NCBI GenBank assembly: GCA_046331705.1
Contig: JAXLQJ010000085.1
Span: 1 to 22,934 of the forward strand
Length of the DNA stretch: 22,934 bases
DNA from: JADJOY01 sp046331705 [NCBI: bacterium]
Lineage (GTDB): Bacteria; JADJOY01
Direction: 5' to 3'
In this document: one piece after another, positions 13,223 to 20,512 of the stretch
How the letters are laid out: each line of letters begins with the position of its first letter
How positions within the stretch are numbered: position 1 is the stretch's first letter
Program-made: the position numbers and the translations under genes
Notes under the pieces: generated by a model
Told to the model about the DNA's origin: nothing
The model's database searches: none
The model's input: the letters and a program-made list of their open reading frames with translations, nothing else

Positions 13223-15769
13223 ATGGCGATCTTCGGTGGTGGCACGACTCGAGTGATCCGCGGCGACGTAGCCAAACGGGTCCTCGCGAAGGATTGGACC
13301 GACGAGGCCTCGCGCGATCAGCTCTTGCAAGAGCTGCAGCGCACGTCGCGCGATCTCAAGCCGGAAGAGCTGATCGCGCTGGTCGCGCACGGCGACGTGC
13401 CGGTGCGGGCGGTCGCCGAGAAGATCGTGCACGATCGGCTCGACGCGAAGTTCGCCGACGTGCTGTTCAAGGCGACCGAGAAGCTCGATCCCAAGATCCA
13501 GTCGATGGTCTTCCACGCCGCGGCGCGCGCCCGGCCCGACGTGGCGATCGCGCAGCTCACGCGGCTGGTCACCGAAGGTAACCCGAGCACGGCCGTGCGC
13601 GCGATGAGCGCGCTGGCGACGGTCCCCGCGTCGCGTTCGGGCCCGGCTTTCGCGCGCTCGCAGGCGAGCGGTGCCTTCCTGCGTCTTCTCGCGCACGAGA
13701 AGCCGCAGATCCGCAGTCTCGCACTCTTCAAGGTGGCGGAGTCGCGCGAGCTTCTCGCCGACCAGCGGATGCAGCGCGCCGTCGTGGCCATGGCCGACGA
13801 CGTCGAGGAACGGATCCGCCTCAAGGTCCTCGAGATGCTGGTCGACATGGACCCGGGCGAGGCGATTCGCGTCTGTCTGCAGCACATCACCGACACCTCG
13901 GCGGCGGTGCAGCAGTCGGCGGTGCGGGCGCTGAGCGCCTCGCTCGATCGCCTAGAGCACAAGGAAGGCGCCGAAGAGCACCTGGTGGCGTTGCTCACCG
14001 ACGGCACCGAGGTGGTTCGCAACGGCATCCTCGGGATCCTCCTGAAGCGTCCCGACGCGGGGCGATACCTGCGCAGCCTGCTGGTGGTCTGCAAGAACCT
14101 CACGGGCTGGATGCGCGAGCGCACCGTCGATTCGCTGCGCAGCCACGGCGACCGACTCTCGGGCGACGTCGTCCGGCTCATGGAGGACCCCGACGACGAC
14201 GTCCGTGCGATGGCCGTCACGCTGGCGGCCGTGCTCACCGCGCCCGAGGTCCAGCCGGCGCTGCTGCGGCGGCTCAAGGACACCGACTGGATGATCCGGA
14301 TGCTCGCCGCGGAGGCGCTGGGGCGCTCGGGAGATCGGGCCGTGGTGCCGGCGCTCATCGAGGGTCTCGGTGATCCGGAGAGCGGCCTCACCTGCCTCGA
14401 GGCGCTGGCGATCCTGCGTGATCCCAGCGCCTTGGTGCAGATCGTCCAGCAGCTCGGCAGCGCCAGGATGGAGGTGCGAACCGCGGTGCTGGACGCGCTG
14501 CGTGCCTTCGACGATCCGCGTGTCCACAGCGTCTACGAAAAGGTGATCCAGGGCGATCCCGCCGAGGAAGTGCGGCAGCGCGCGGCCCAGCATCTGTCCG
14601 AGATCCGCGCCGGTCGCACCGCGGCGGCGCCGCGCCTGCGCGAGTCGTTGCTCGCCAACTACAAGGCGCGGGTCACCGGCCCGCTGACTCCGATCGAGCA
14701 GCTCCTGATCCAGGCCCGCGAGGCCGACGCCTCCGACGTCCACGTCTTGGTGGCCGCGCCGCCCATGATGCGCGTTCACGGCAAGCTCCAGAACCTGCCG
14801 GGCGAGCCGTACACGGAGGAGTCGAGCCGCGACCTGATCCTCGCGATCCTCGACGCCGAGCAGCGCGCGCGTCTCGAGAAGGATCGTCAGCTCGACTTCT
14901 GTCACTCGATAATCGGCGCGGGTCGCTATCGCTGCAACGTGTACGTCGAGCGCAAGGGGCTGGCCGGCTCGTTCCGGCTCATCCCCAAGGAAGTGCCGAC
15001 CATCGTGGACATCGGCTTGCCCAGCCACCTCGCCGACATCGTCAACTACAACCAAGGGCTGGTGGTGGTGGCGGGTCCGTCGGGCTCGGGCAAATCCACG
15101 ACGCTCGCGGCGCTGGTGAACCTCATCAACGAGCGCCGCCGCAGCCACATCCTCATCCTGGAAGACCCCATCGAGTTCGTGCACCCGCCGCGCCTCTGCC
15201 TCATCAACCAGCGCCAGACCGTGCTGCACACGCGCTCGTTCGCCGCGGCGCTGCGCGGCGCCCTGCGCGAGGACCCGGACGTGATCGTGGTGGGCGACAT
15301 GCGCGATCCCGAGACCGTGCGCCTCGCGATCGAGGCGTCGGAGACCGGGCACCTCGTGATCGGCACCATGAACACCACGTCCGCGCCCAAGACCGTGGAC
15401 CGCATCATCGAGTCGTTCCCGCCCGGCGAGCAGTCGCAGATCCGCACCATGCTCTCCGAGACGCTGCGCGCGATCGTCTGCCAATCGTTGCTGCCGAGCT
15501 CGGACGGCGAGCGGGTGGCGTGCTTCGAGGTGCTCATGGGCACGCTGGGAGTGCGGAACCTGATCCGCGAGTCGAAGACCTTCCAGCTGGTGGGCCAGAT
15601 GCAGATCGGCGAGAAGCAGGGGCACATGACCGTGGACGCGTCGCTCGCGCGGTTGGTGGAGACGGGCAAGCTCACCGGCGAGCAGGCGTATCTGCGCGCG
15701 CAGAACAAGGCGAACTTCGAGGCCATGGTGACGCCCGAGTTCTTGTCGGGTCGCCTGATCGTGGGATGA
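13223..15769 (+). CDS. HEAT-repeat/PilT fusion protein with altered catalytic motifs
   Basis: An 848-residue protein. Residues 1 to about 460 are HEAT-like helical repeats (for example VRAMAVTLAAVLTAPEVQPA and MIRMLAAEALGRSGDRAVVP). Residues about 485-848 are a PilT/GspE-type ATPase with the N-terminal PAS-like part (ASDVHVLVAAPPMMRVHGKL). Walker A is intact (GPSGSGKST, Lys624). Walker B reads VVVGDMRD with Asp692 where PilT has Glu, and the His box reads TMNTTSA with Asn717 where PilT has His. PilT proteins are normally near 350-370 residues with no HEAT domain. It may be a slow or non-hydrolysing regulatory partner of the retraction motor, with HEAT repeats as a docking surface. The ATG at 13223 is the first start in frame. 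A canonical PilT gene follows after 100 bases. Confidence 0.85.
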   Translation: MAIFGGGTTRVIRGDVAKRVLAKDWTDEASRDQLLQELQRTSRDLKPEELIALVAHGDVPVRAVAEKIVHDRLDAKFADVLFKATEKLDPKIQSMVFHAAARARPDVAIAQLTRLVTEGNPSTAVRAMSALATVPASRSGPAFARSQASGAFLRLLAHEKPQIRSLALFKVAESRELLADQRMQRAVVAMADDVEERIRLKVLEMLVDMDPGEAIRVCLQHITDTSAAVQQSAVRALSASLDRLEHKEGAEEHLVALLTDGTEVVRNGILGILLKRPDAGRYLRSLLVVCKNLTGWMRERTVDSLRSHGDRLSGDVVRLMEDPDDDVRAMAVTLAAVLTAPEVQPALLRRLKDTDWMIRMLAAEALGRSGDRAVVPALIEGLGDPESGLTCLEALAILRDPSALVQIVQQLGSARMEVRTAVLDALRAFDDPRVHSVYEKVIQGDPAEEVRQRAAQHLSEIRAGRTAAAPRLRESLLANYKARVTGPLTPIEQLLIQAREADASDVHVLVAAPPMMRVHGKLQNLPGEPYTEESSRDLILAILDAEQRARLEKDRQLDFCHSIIGAGRYRCNVYVERKGLAGSFRLIPKEVPTIVDIGLPSHLADIVNYNQGLVVVAGPSGSGKSTTLAALVNLINERRRSHILILEDPIEFVHPPRLCLINQRQTVLHTRSFAAALRGALREDPDVIVVGDMRDPETVRLAIEASETGHLVIGTMNTTSAPKTVDRIIESFPPGEQSQIRTMLSETLRAIVCQSLLPSSDGERVACFEVLMGTLGVRNLIRESKTFQLVGQMQIGEKQGHMTVDASLARLVETGKLTGEQAYLRAQNKANFEAMVTPEFLSGRLIVG

Positions 15770-15869
15770 GCGCCGGGGCGACGACGGCGGTGGCGCGTGG
15801 CGGCGTGCCGGCGTGGTCCTCGCATCGTCCTGCGGCGTCGCTCGACGGAATGCCGCGACCGAGGTCGGA

Positions 15870-16949
15870 ATGAACAAGATCGACCGCTTTCTGAAGCTCA
15901 TGAACGACCGCGGAGGCTCGGACCTGCACCTCTCGGTGGGTCGCCCGCCGCTGTTGCGCCTGCACGGCGACATCGAGCCGGTGCGCTACGGCAACCTGAC
16001 CGATACCGACTTCACCGAGCTGGTGCGGCCGGTGGTGGGCGACGAGGAGGCGTGGAATCGCTTCCTCGCCGGCGGCGACATGGATCTCGCGTACGAGGTG
16101 CCGGAGATGGCGCGCTTCCGCGTCAATCTCTTCAAGCAGTTTCGGGGGATGGGCGCCGTGTTCCGCCTCATCCCCACGCGCCTCATGACGCTCGCGCAGC
16201 TCGGCATGCCGCCCTCGGTCGAGAAGTTCTGCTACTTGCGGCAGGGGCTGCTCCTCGTCACCGGCCCCACGGGCTCCGGCAAGTCGACCACGCTCTCGGG
16301 GATCCTGAATCGCATCAACGAGGAGCAGACGCTGCACATCATCACCATCGAGGACCCGATCGAGTTCGTTCACCCGAACAAGCAATCCATCATCAGCCAG
16401 CGCGAGATCGGCGCCCACGCCACGCAATTCTCGGAGGCGCTCAAGGCGGCCGTGCGCGAGGATCCGGACATCATCCTGGTGGGCGAGCTGCGCGACCTCG
16501 AGACGATCCGCACCGCCATCAACGCCGCCGAGTCGGGGCTCACCGTGTTCGCGACGCTCCACACCAACAGCGCCGCCAAGGCCGTCGACCGCATCCTCAA
16601 CGTGTTCCCCGAGGAAGAGCAGGAGGCGGTGCGCGGGGCGCTCGCCGAGTGCTTGCGCGGCGTGCTCGCGCAACAGCTCGTGAAGAAGAAGGGCGGCGGG
16701 CGCGTGGCGGCGCTCGAGGTGCTGTTCGCGACCTCGAGCCTCGGCACGCTGATCCGGGAAGGGAAGACCTCGCAGATCCAATCGTCGATCGCGATGGGCA
16801 AGAATCTCGGCATGGTCACCATGGACGAGAGCCTCTTCAACCTGGTGGTCGAAGAGCTCGTCGAGCCGCTCGCGGCCTACGAGAAGGCGATCGACAAGGG
16901 CGCGTTTCGCGATCGGCTCGCCAGCATCGGCACTCAGGTCGACGCGTGA
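15870..16949 (+). CDS. pilT: Type IV pilus retraction ATPase PilT
   Basis: A 359-residue hexameric ATPase that drives type IV pilus disassembly at the inner-membrane pilus base, giving twitching motility. It contains the PilT N-terminal domain (SDLHLSVGRPPLLRLHGDI), Walker A GPTGSGKST (Lys138), the Asp box ITIEDPIEFVH (159-168), Walker B ILVGELRD with catalytic Glu206, and the His box ATLHTNSA (His231). Length is normal for the family. The ATG at 15870 is chosen over an upstream start at 15813 because GAGG (15861-15864) precedes it by five bases and the PilT alignment begins there. It follows the HEAT-PilT gene by 100 bases, and its stop overlaps the start of the methyltransferase gene. The usual AIRNLIRE-like C-terminal motif appears as SSLGTLIREGK. 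Confidence 0.93.
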   Translation: MNKIDRFLKLMNDRGGSDLHLSVGRPPLLRLHGDIEPVRYGNLTDTDFTELVRPVVGDEEAWNRFLAGGDMDLAYEVPEMARFRVNLFKQFRGMGAVFRLIPTRLMTLAQLGMPPSVEKFCYLRQGLLLVTGPTGSGKSTTLSGILNRINEEQTLHIITIEDPIEFVHPNKQSIISQREIGAHATQFSEALKAAVREDPDIILVGELRDLETIRTAINAAESGLTVFATLHTNSAAKAVDRILNVFPEEEQEAVRGALAECLRGVLAQQLVKKKGGGRVAALEVLFATSSLGTLIREGKTSQIQSSIAMGKNLGMVTMDESLFNLVVEELVEPLAAYEKAIDKGAFRDRLASIGTQVDA

Positions 16950-17812
16950 ACCCGGCCCGGCTCGCGCGCCTGGCGCGGTTCACTCGCAGGTATCTGGGCG
17001 AGAAGCGGCCGCTCAGCTACCGGCTCTGCAAGGCGTGGCTCGGGCTCGTCTATCCGCGTCACGGCCGCCGCGACTCGCACCGGCTCGTGATCGAGCACGA
17101 CCGCGGGTTGATCCACGTCGACACGGCGAGCTCGATCGAGTACGCGGTGCTCTTCCGGGGCGTGTGGGAGCCCGAGGTCGCGCGGCTGTTGGATCGACTG
17201 GTGCGGCCGGGCGACGTCTGCCTGGACGTGGGTGCGAGCGTCGGCGTGCACGCGCTGCGGATGGCGTTTCGGGTGGGCGCCGGCGGGCGCGTGATCGCGT
17301 GCGAGCCCCAGCCCGAGCTCGCCGAGCGCATCCGCGCCAACGCCGCGCTCAATCGCCTCGCGAACCTGACGGTGGTCGAGGCGGCGGTCGCGGAGCGCGA
17401 CGGGACGGCCACCTTCTACACCTACCGCGAAGGCGAGTTCGCCCGTGCGCTCTCGGGGCTCACGCCAGCGAAGGGCGCCGAGCGCGCCATCGAGGTGCGG
17501 ACGGCGAGCGGCGCGGGGCTCGCTCGCGAGCTCGGCCTCGACCGGCTCGATCTCGTGAAGATCGACGCCGAAGGTGCCGACGCCGCCGTGATCGCGACGC
17601 TCGATGCGCTCATCGAGAAGCATCGGCCCACGATTCTCTTCGAGCACCGCGAGCAGCATTGGAGCCGCCTCGGTGCCTCGATCGACGGTGTGGTGACCCG
17701 GTTGCGCGCGCTCGGCTATCGGCTCTACGTCATCGCCGACGACGCGACCGCGCCGCTCGATGGCGCCGTACCTCCGAGCTGCGAGCTGCTCGCGATCGCC
17801 GGCCGCGCGTAG
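16946..17812 (+). CDS. FkbM-family SAM-dependent methyltransferase
   Basis: A 288-residue Rossmann-fold methyltransferase. Motif I is PGDVCLDVGASVGVHAL (88-104), followed by VIACEPQPELAERIRANAAL and the family-specific VKIDAEGADAAVI. FkbM-type enzymes usually O-methylate sugars or polyketides, so a glycan or lipid-linked sugar is a reasonable substrate. The N-terminal 45 residues are basic and may bind membrane or partner. The start is GTG at 16946, overlapping the PilT stop (GTGA), with no separate ribosome site; this indicates translational coupling with pilT. A role in modifying a pilus- or surface-associated glycan is suggested by context only. Confidence 0.85.
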   Translation: MNPARLARLARFTRRYLGEKRPLSYRLCKAWLGLVYPRHGRRDSHRLVIEHDRGLIHVDTASSIEYAVLFRGVWEPEVARLLDRLVRPGDVCLDVGASVGVHALRMAFRVGAGGRVIACEPQPELAERIRANAALNRLANLTVVEAAVAERDGTATFYTYREGEFARALSGLTPAKGAERAIEVRTASGAGLARELGLDRLDLVKIDAEGADAAVIATLDALIEKHRPTILFEHREQHWSRLGASIDGVVTRLRALGYRLYVIADDATAPLDGAVPPSCELLAIAGRA

Positions 17813-17821
17813 CGTCGCGGC

Positions 17822-17840
17822 GCGGCGAGCGTGTCGCCGC
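17822..17840. terminator. Hairpin in the convergent gap
   Basis: GCGGCGA (17822-17828) pairs perfectly with TCGCCGC (17834-17840) around the loop GCGTG. It sits in the 34-base gap between the convergent methyltransferase and membrane-protein genes. No U tract follows. Confidence 0.45.
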
Positions 17841-17846
17841 CGCTCG

Positions 17847-18776
17847 TCACTTCCGCCGCCGGCGCTCGCGGCGATGCCGAGCCCAGGGTGCCTCGAGGGT
17901 GAGCGCCGCGGAGGCGCACAGCGATACGCCGAGCACGGCCAGCGCCTCGCGTGGGCGATCGTCCCAGCCGAGCCCGAGCGCCACCCACGGGAGCGCGAGC
18001 GGGAGCACGCGGTGGTGGATGGCGAGCCGGAAGCGCCAGCCGAACGCGACCACCGCCGTCGCGAGCGCCGGCACGATCCACGGCACCGCCGTCGCGGGCG
18101 GAAGCCACCGGGGGGTCAGCCACGCCGCGAACCCGATCGCGGCGCCGAGTGCCAGCACCCGCGCCCAGCGCAGCCGCGGATCGGGGTCGAGCATCTGGAA
18201 GAGCGCGTAAGCGGCCCCGCCCGCGAGCGCCGTGCGCGGCAGATCCGCGTACGCGAGGGTCGCGAGCGGCAACACGGCGAGCAGCGCGCCCACGCGCGGT
18301 ACCTGGTCCACGATGCCCCAGATCAGGAGTGCCGCGGCGAGCGCGATCCCGGGCACGCCGCCAGCGACGATCACCGCGGCGGGCAAGAGCAACGCGCGTG
18401 GCGAGAGCAACAGCGCGCGCACCGGGGCGCGGCGGACGCGCGTCGCCTCGATCGGCGCGAGGCCGAGCACGCCGAGCGCGAGCTCGTGGGCGCGCCGCTC
18501 GTTGCGCGACGCCAGGTGCGCCGAGCGTTGGTCGGCGTCGGCGCCGTCGCCGCGATGGAAGAGCGTGAACGCGTCGTGGTCCAGCGCGCGTCGCTGGGTC
18601 GCCCCCTCGGCTCGCCACGCGATCTCGAAGCCGTCGGGTGCATCGTCCACGCACAGCGATTCGGCGACGGCGCGGTGCAGCTCCGGCTGCACGCCGCGCT
18701 CGGCGGCCACGCGTTCCAGCTGCCGTAGCAGCAAGTGGTGCAGGGCGCGCGCGTGTGACGCGCTGGATGCGCTCAT
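17847..18776 (-). CDS. Multi-pass membrane protein of unknown function
   Basis: A 309-residue protein not recognised as a named family. The first 120 residues are soluble and rich in Arg, His and Asp (for example SSASHARALHHLLLRQLERV). The rest is strongly hydrophobic with about six to eight predicted membrane helices (for example LLLPAAVIVAGGVPGIAL, WARVLALGAAIGFAAWL, VLPLALPWVALGLGW). It ends in a very basic tail (ARHRRERRRRK), which should stay in the cytoplasm. The ATG at 18776-18774 overlaps the TGA of the upstream degenerate radical SAM gene (ATGA), so the two are translationally coupled and probably act together. No transport or enzyme motif is visible. Confidence 0.75.
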   Translation of the reverse strand: MSASSASHARALHHLLLRQLERVAAERGVQPELHRAVAESLCVDDAPDGFEIAWRAEGATQRRALDHDAFTLFHRGDGADADQRSAHLASRNERRAHELALGVLGLAPIEATRVRRAPVRALLLSPRALLLPAAVIVAGGVPGIALAAALLIWGIVDQVPRVGALLAVLPLATLAYADLPRTALAGGAAYALFQMLDPDPRLRWARVLALGAAIGFAAWLTPRWLPPATAVPWIVPALATAVVAFGWRFRLAIHHRVLPLALPWVALGLGWDDRPREALAVLGVSLCASAALTLEAPWARHRRERRRRK

Positions 18777-20050
18777 CGCGACGAGCCTTTCCCGCCTGCC
18801 GGGCGCGCCGTTGCTACGCGGATCTCGGCCGCGATCGCGTGCAGCTCGTCGGTGCTGGTGGTGCCACGCGCCGTGCTCGGCTGGGCTGCGAGGATCGGTG
18901 TGCGGAGCGCACGCGCGGCGAGGCTGATGTCCGCGTAAGGGCCACGCACGCAGCCCTCGCACGCGGCCACCAGCGGCGCGCACGCGCGCTGGACGACACC
19001 ATCGCGAAACCAGACGGGAAAGCGTTCGTCGTGGACCGGGAAGGGTTCCTCGAGCCGGTGGTCTCTGCACGGCGCGACCCGCCCGGCGGGGTCGATGCCG
19101 AGATAGAGATTCGGCCCGTCGCACACGTCGCCGTTGAAGCGTCGCCAGCGCACCGGCTCGCCCAGGGCGAAGCGCTTCACGTCCTCGAGCAACGCGGGCG
19201 GCGTGGCGATGCCGTGCCCGCGTCTGCTGAGGCGCGCCAGCTCGTCGAGGACGGCGCGGACGCGTGCGTGGCTCTCGGGCGCGAAGACGAGCGCGCCGCT
19301 CGGATCGAACGCGCGAAAGGCGCGCGGCCGCGTGGTGTCGGTCAGGTGGACCGGCGCGAGCGAGACCGACCAGCCGATCCGCGCCGCGAATTCCACCACC
19401 GCGGTCACGTGCTCGAGGGTTGCCGGCATCAGCGTGGCGTCGAAGCCGCGCGCTCCATCGGCAGGGAAGGTCTCGTTCACGGCGGCGACCGAGTCGAGGA
19501 TCGCGTCCCACGATCCCGCGATGCCGTTCAAGCGGTCCTGGAGCGACGGATCGAGGGTGTCGATGGCGACCTGGATGTCGCGGGCCCCGGCGTCGGCGCA
19601 CGCGGCGATCGCGTCCCGGCTCGCGAACCCGGCGGTGCGCAGGCGCGTCGCGATCCCCGCCTCCGTGAACGCGGCGACGATCTCCGCCAGATCGTCCCGC
19701 ACGAACGGCTCGCGGCCGCCGACATCCACGCGGCTCACGCCGAGCTCGGCCAGGTTGCGTGCCACGGCGGCCAGCTCGCCCACCGTGAGCTCGGGTGCGT
19801 CGCCGTCGGCGTCGACCGCATCGATGCGCTGCCAGCCGGGGGCGCTGCGCGCCGTCACCAGCAGATCGACCCACACCGGTCCCGTGCGTCGCGCCCGGGA
19901 GCGCAGCGCGTTCAACCGATGCCGCCACGCGGGGAGAGGCGAGCGGGTCACGAGCGACTCGGCGAACGGGGCCGACGCGGGCGACGGCAGCGAAGGACGG
20001 ATCGAGGCGGCACGCGGTGTTCTCGAGGATCGCGCAGAGCGCCCGAGCAT
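18773..20050 (-). CDS. Radical-SAM-fold protein lacking the CX3CX2C cluster motif
   Basis: A 425-residue protein that follows the radical SAM/SPASM pattern: VWVDLLVTAR at the first strand, then PELTVGELAAVARNLAELGV, SRVDVGGREPF (a GGxEP motif at 111-115) and VAIDTLDP. Where CxxxCxxC should follow VTAR, residues 69, 73 and 76 are Ser, Trp and Ile, so the radical-generating 4Fe-4S cluster cannot be bound in the normal way. C-terminal cysteines of a twitch/SPASM-type auxiliary cluster site remain (Cys310, Gly323-x4-Cys328, Cys357, Cys364, Cys367). Other frames across nt 19810-19860 do not restore the motif, so it is not a simple frameshift. The start is uncertain: ATG at 20050 is used; GTG at 20155 or 19950 is possible. 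It may be a non-radical peptide- or metal-binding protein working with the coupled membrane protein. Confidence 0.75.
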   Translation of the reverse strand: MLGRSARSSRTPRAASIRPSLPSPASAPFAESLVTRSPLPAWRHRLNALRSRARRTGPVWVDLLVTARSAPGWQRIDAVDADGDAPELTVGELAAVARNLAELGVSRVDVGGREPFVRDDLAEIVAAFTEAGIATRLRTAGFASRDAIAACADAGARDIQVAIDTLDPSLQDRLNGIAGSWDAILDSVAAVNETFPADGARGFDATLMPATLEHVTAVVEFAARIGWSVSLAPVHLTDTTRPRAFRAFDPSGALVFAPESHARVRAVLDELARLSRRGHGIATPPALLEDVKRFALGEPVRWRRFNGDVCDGPNLYLGIDPAGRVAPCRDHRLEEPFPVHDERFPVWFRDGVVQRACAPLVAACEGCVRGPYADISLAARALRTPILAAQPSTARGTTSTDELHAIAAEIRVATARPAGGKGSSR

Positions 20051-20191
20051 AGCCGCACGCTCGATCGAGGAGAGGTGCAGCACGGAAGCACCGCGACGAC
20101 GTGGCGAGGTGCCGCGCACCGCTCGCGAGTGGGCCGCGGCCGCCGGTCTCCACACGCGAGCGTGCTATCGTGCCGCGCCCGAGGAGGAACC
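20051..20191. promoter_or_regulatory. Divergent gap
   Basis: The 141 bases between the degenerate radical SAM gene and the small membrane-protein gene contain GAGGAGG (20181-20187), the ribosome site of the latter. No clear promoter hexamers or repeats were seen. Confidence 0.3.
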
Positions 20192-20497
20192 ATGGTGGAG
20201 CGACCGCACGCCGGCTGGTGGATCTCGATCTTCCTCGGGATGGGGCTCACGACGCTCTTGGCCGTGAGCGCCGGTGCCTACGGCTGGTGGCACGATCACG
20301 TCACCACGCTCCTGCCGCGTGTGCTCGTCCAAGTGATCGCGGTCGCCGCGTGGGCGGCGCACCTCGGCGAGGGAATCGCCGCCTATCGACTGGCGCGGCG
20401 GCTCGGCCCCACGACGGACGCGTGGGGATGGTTCCTGCAGACCGCCGCCCTGGGATTCCCCTCGTTCCGGCTGCTCAAGCAGCGCGCTCAGCGCTGA
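20192..20497 (+). CDS. Small three-helix membrane protein, TMEM254/DUF4499-like
   Basis: A 101-residue protein with three hydrophobic segments: WWISIFLGMGLTTLLAVSAG (9-28), VLVQVIAVAAWAAHLGEGIA (44-63) and a weaker one at WGWFLQTAALGFPSF (78-92). The AAHLGEGIAAY...WxxQTxxxGFPS pattern resembles the TMEM254/DUF4499 family, whose function is not known. The ATG at 20192 follows AGGAGG (20182-20187) by four bases, a strong ribosome site. It stands alone on its strand, divergent from the degenerate radical SAM gene and convergent with the WS/DGAT gene. Confidence 0.75.
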   Translation: MVERPHAGWWISIFLGMGLTTLLAVSAGAYGWWHDHVTTLLPRVLVQVIAVAAWAAHLGEGIAAYRLARRLGPTTDAWGWFLQTAALGFPSFRLLKQRAQR

Positions 20498-20512
20498 CGC
20501 CGCCGGCGTTCA
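20495..20512. terminator. Short stop-to-stop inverted repeat between convergent genes
   Basis: ACGCC (20497-20501) pairs with GGCGT (20505-20509) around a three-base loop, flanked by TGA (20495-20497) and TCA (20510-20512), the stops of the two convergent genes. The stem is short and no U tract follows. Confidence 0.25.

Noticed and set aside
12191-13885. 564-residue minus-strand frame extending far upstream of the metallophosphoesterase
   Set aside because: Only the part from GTG 12901 shows homology; the upstream part crosses the intergenic region and lies antisense to the HEAT-PilT gene.
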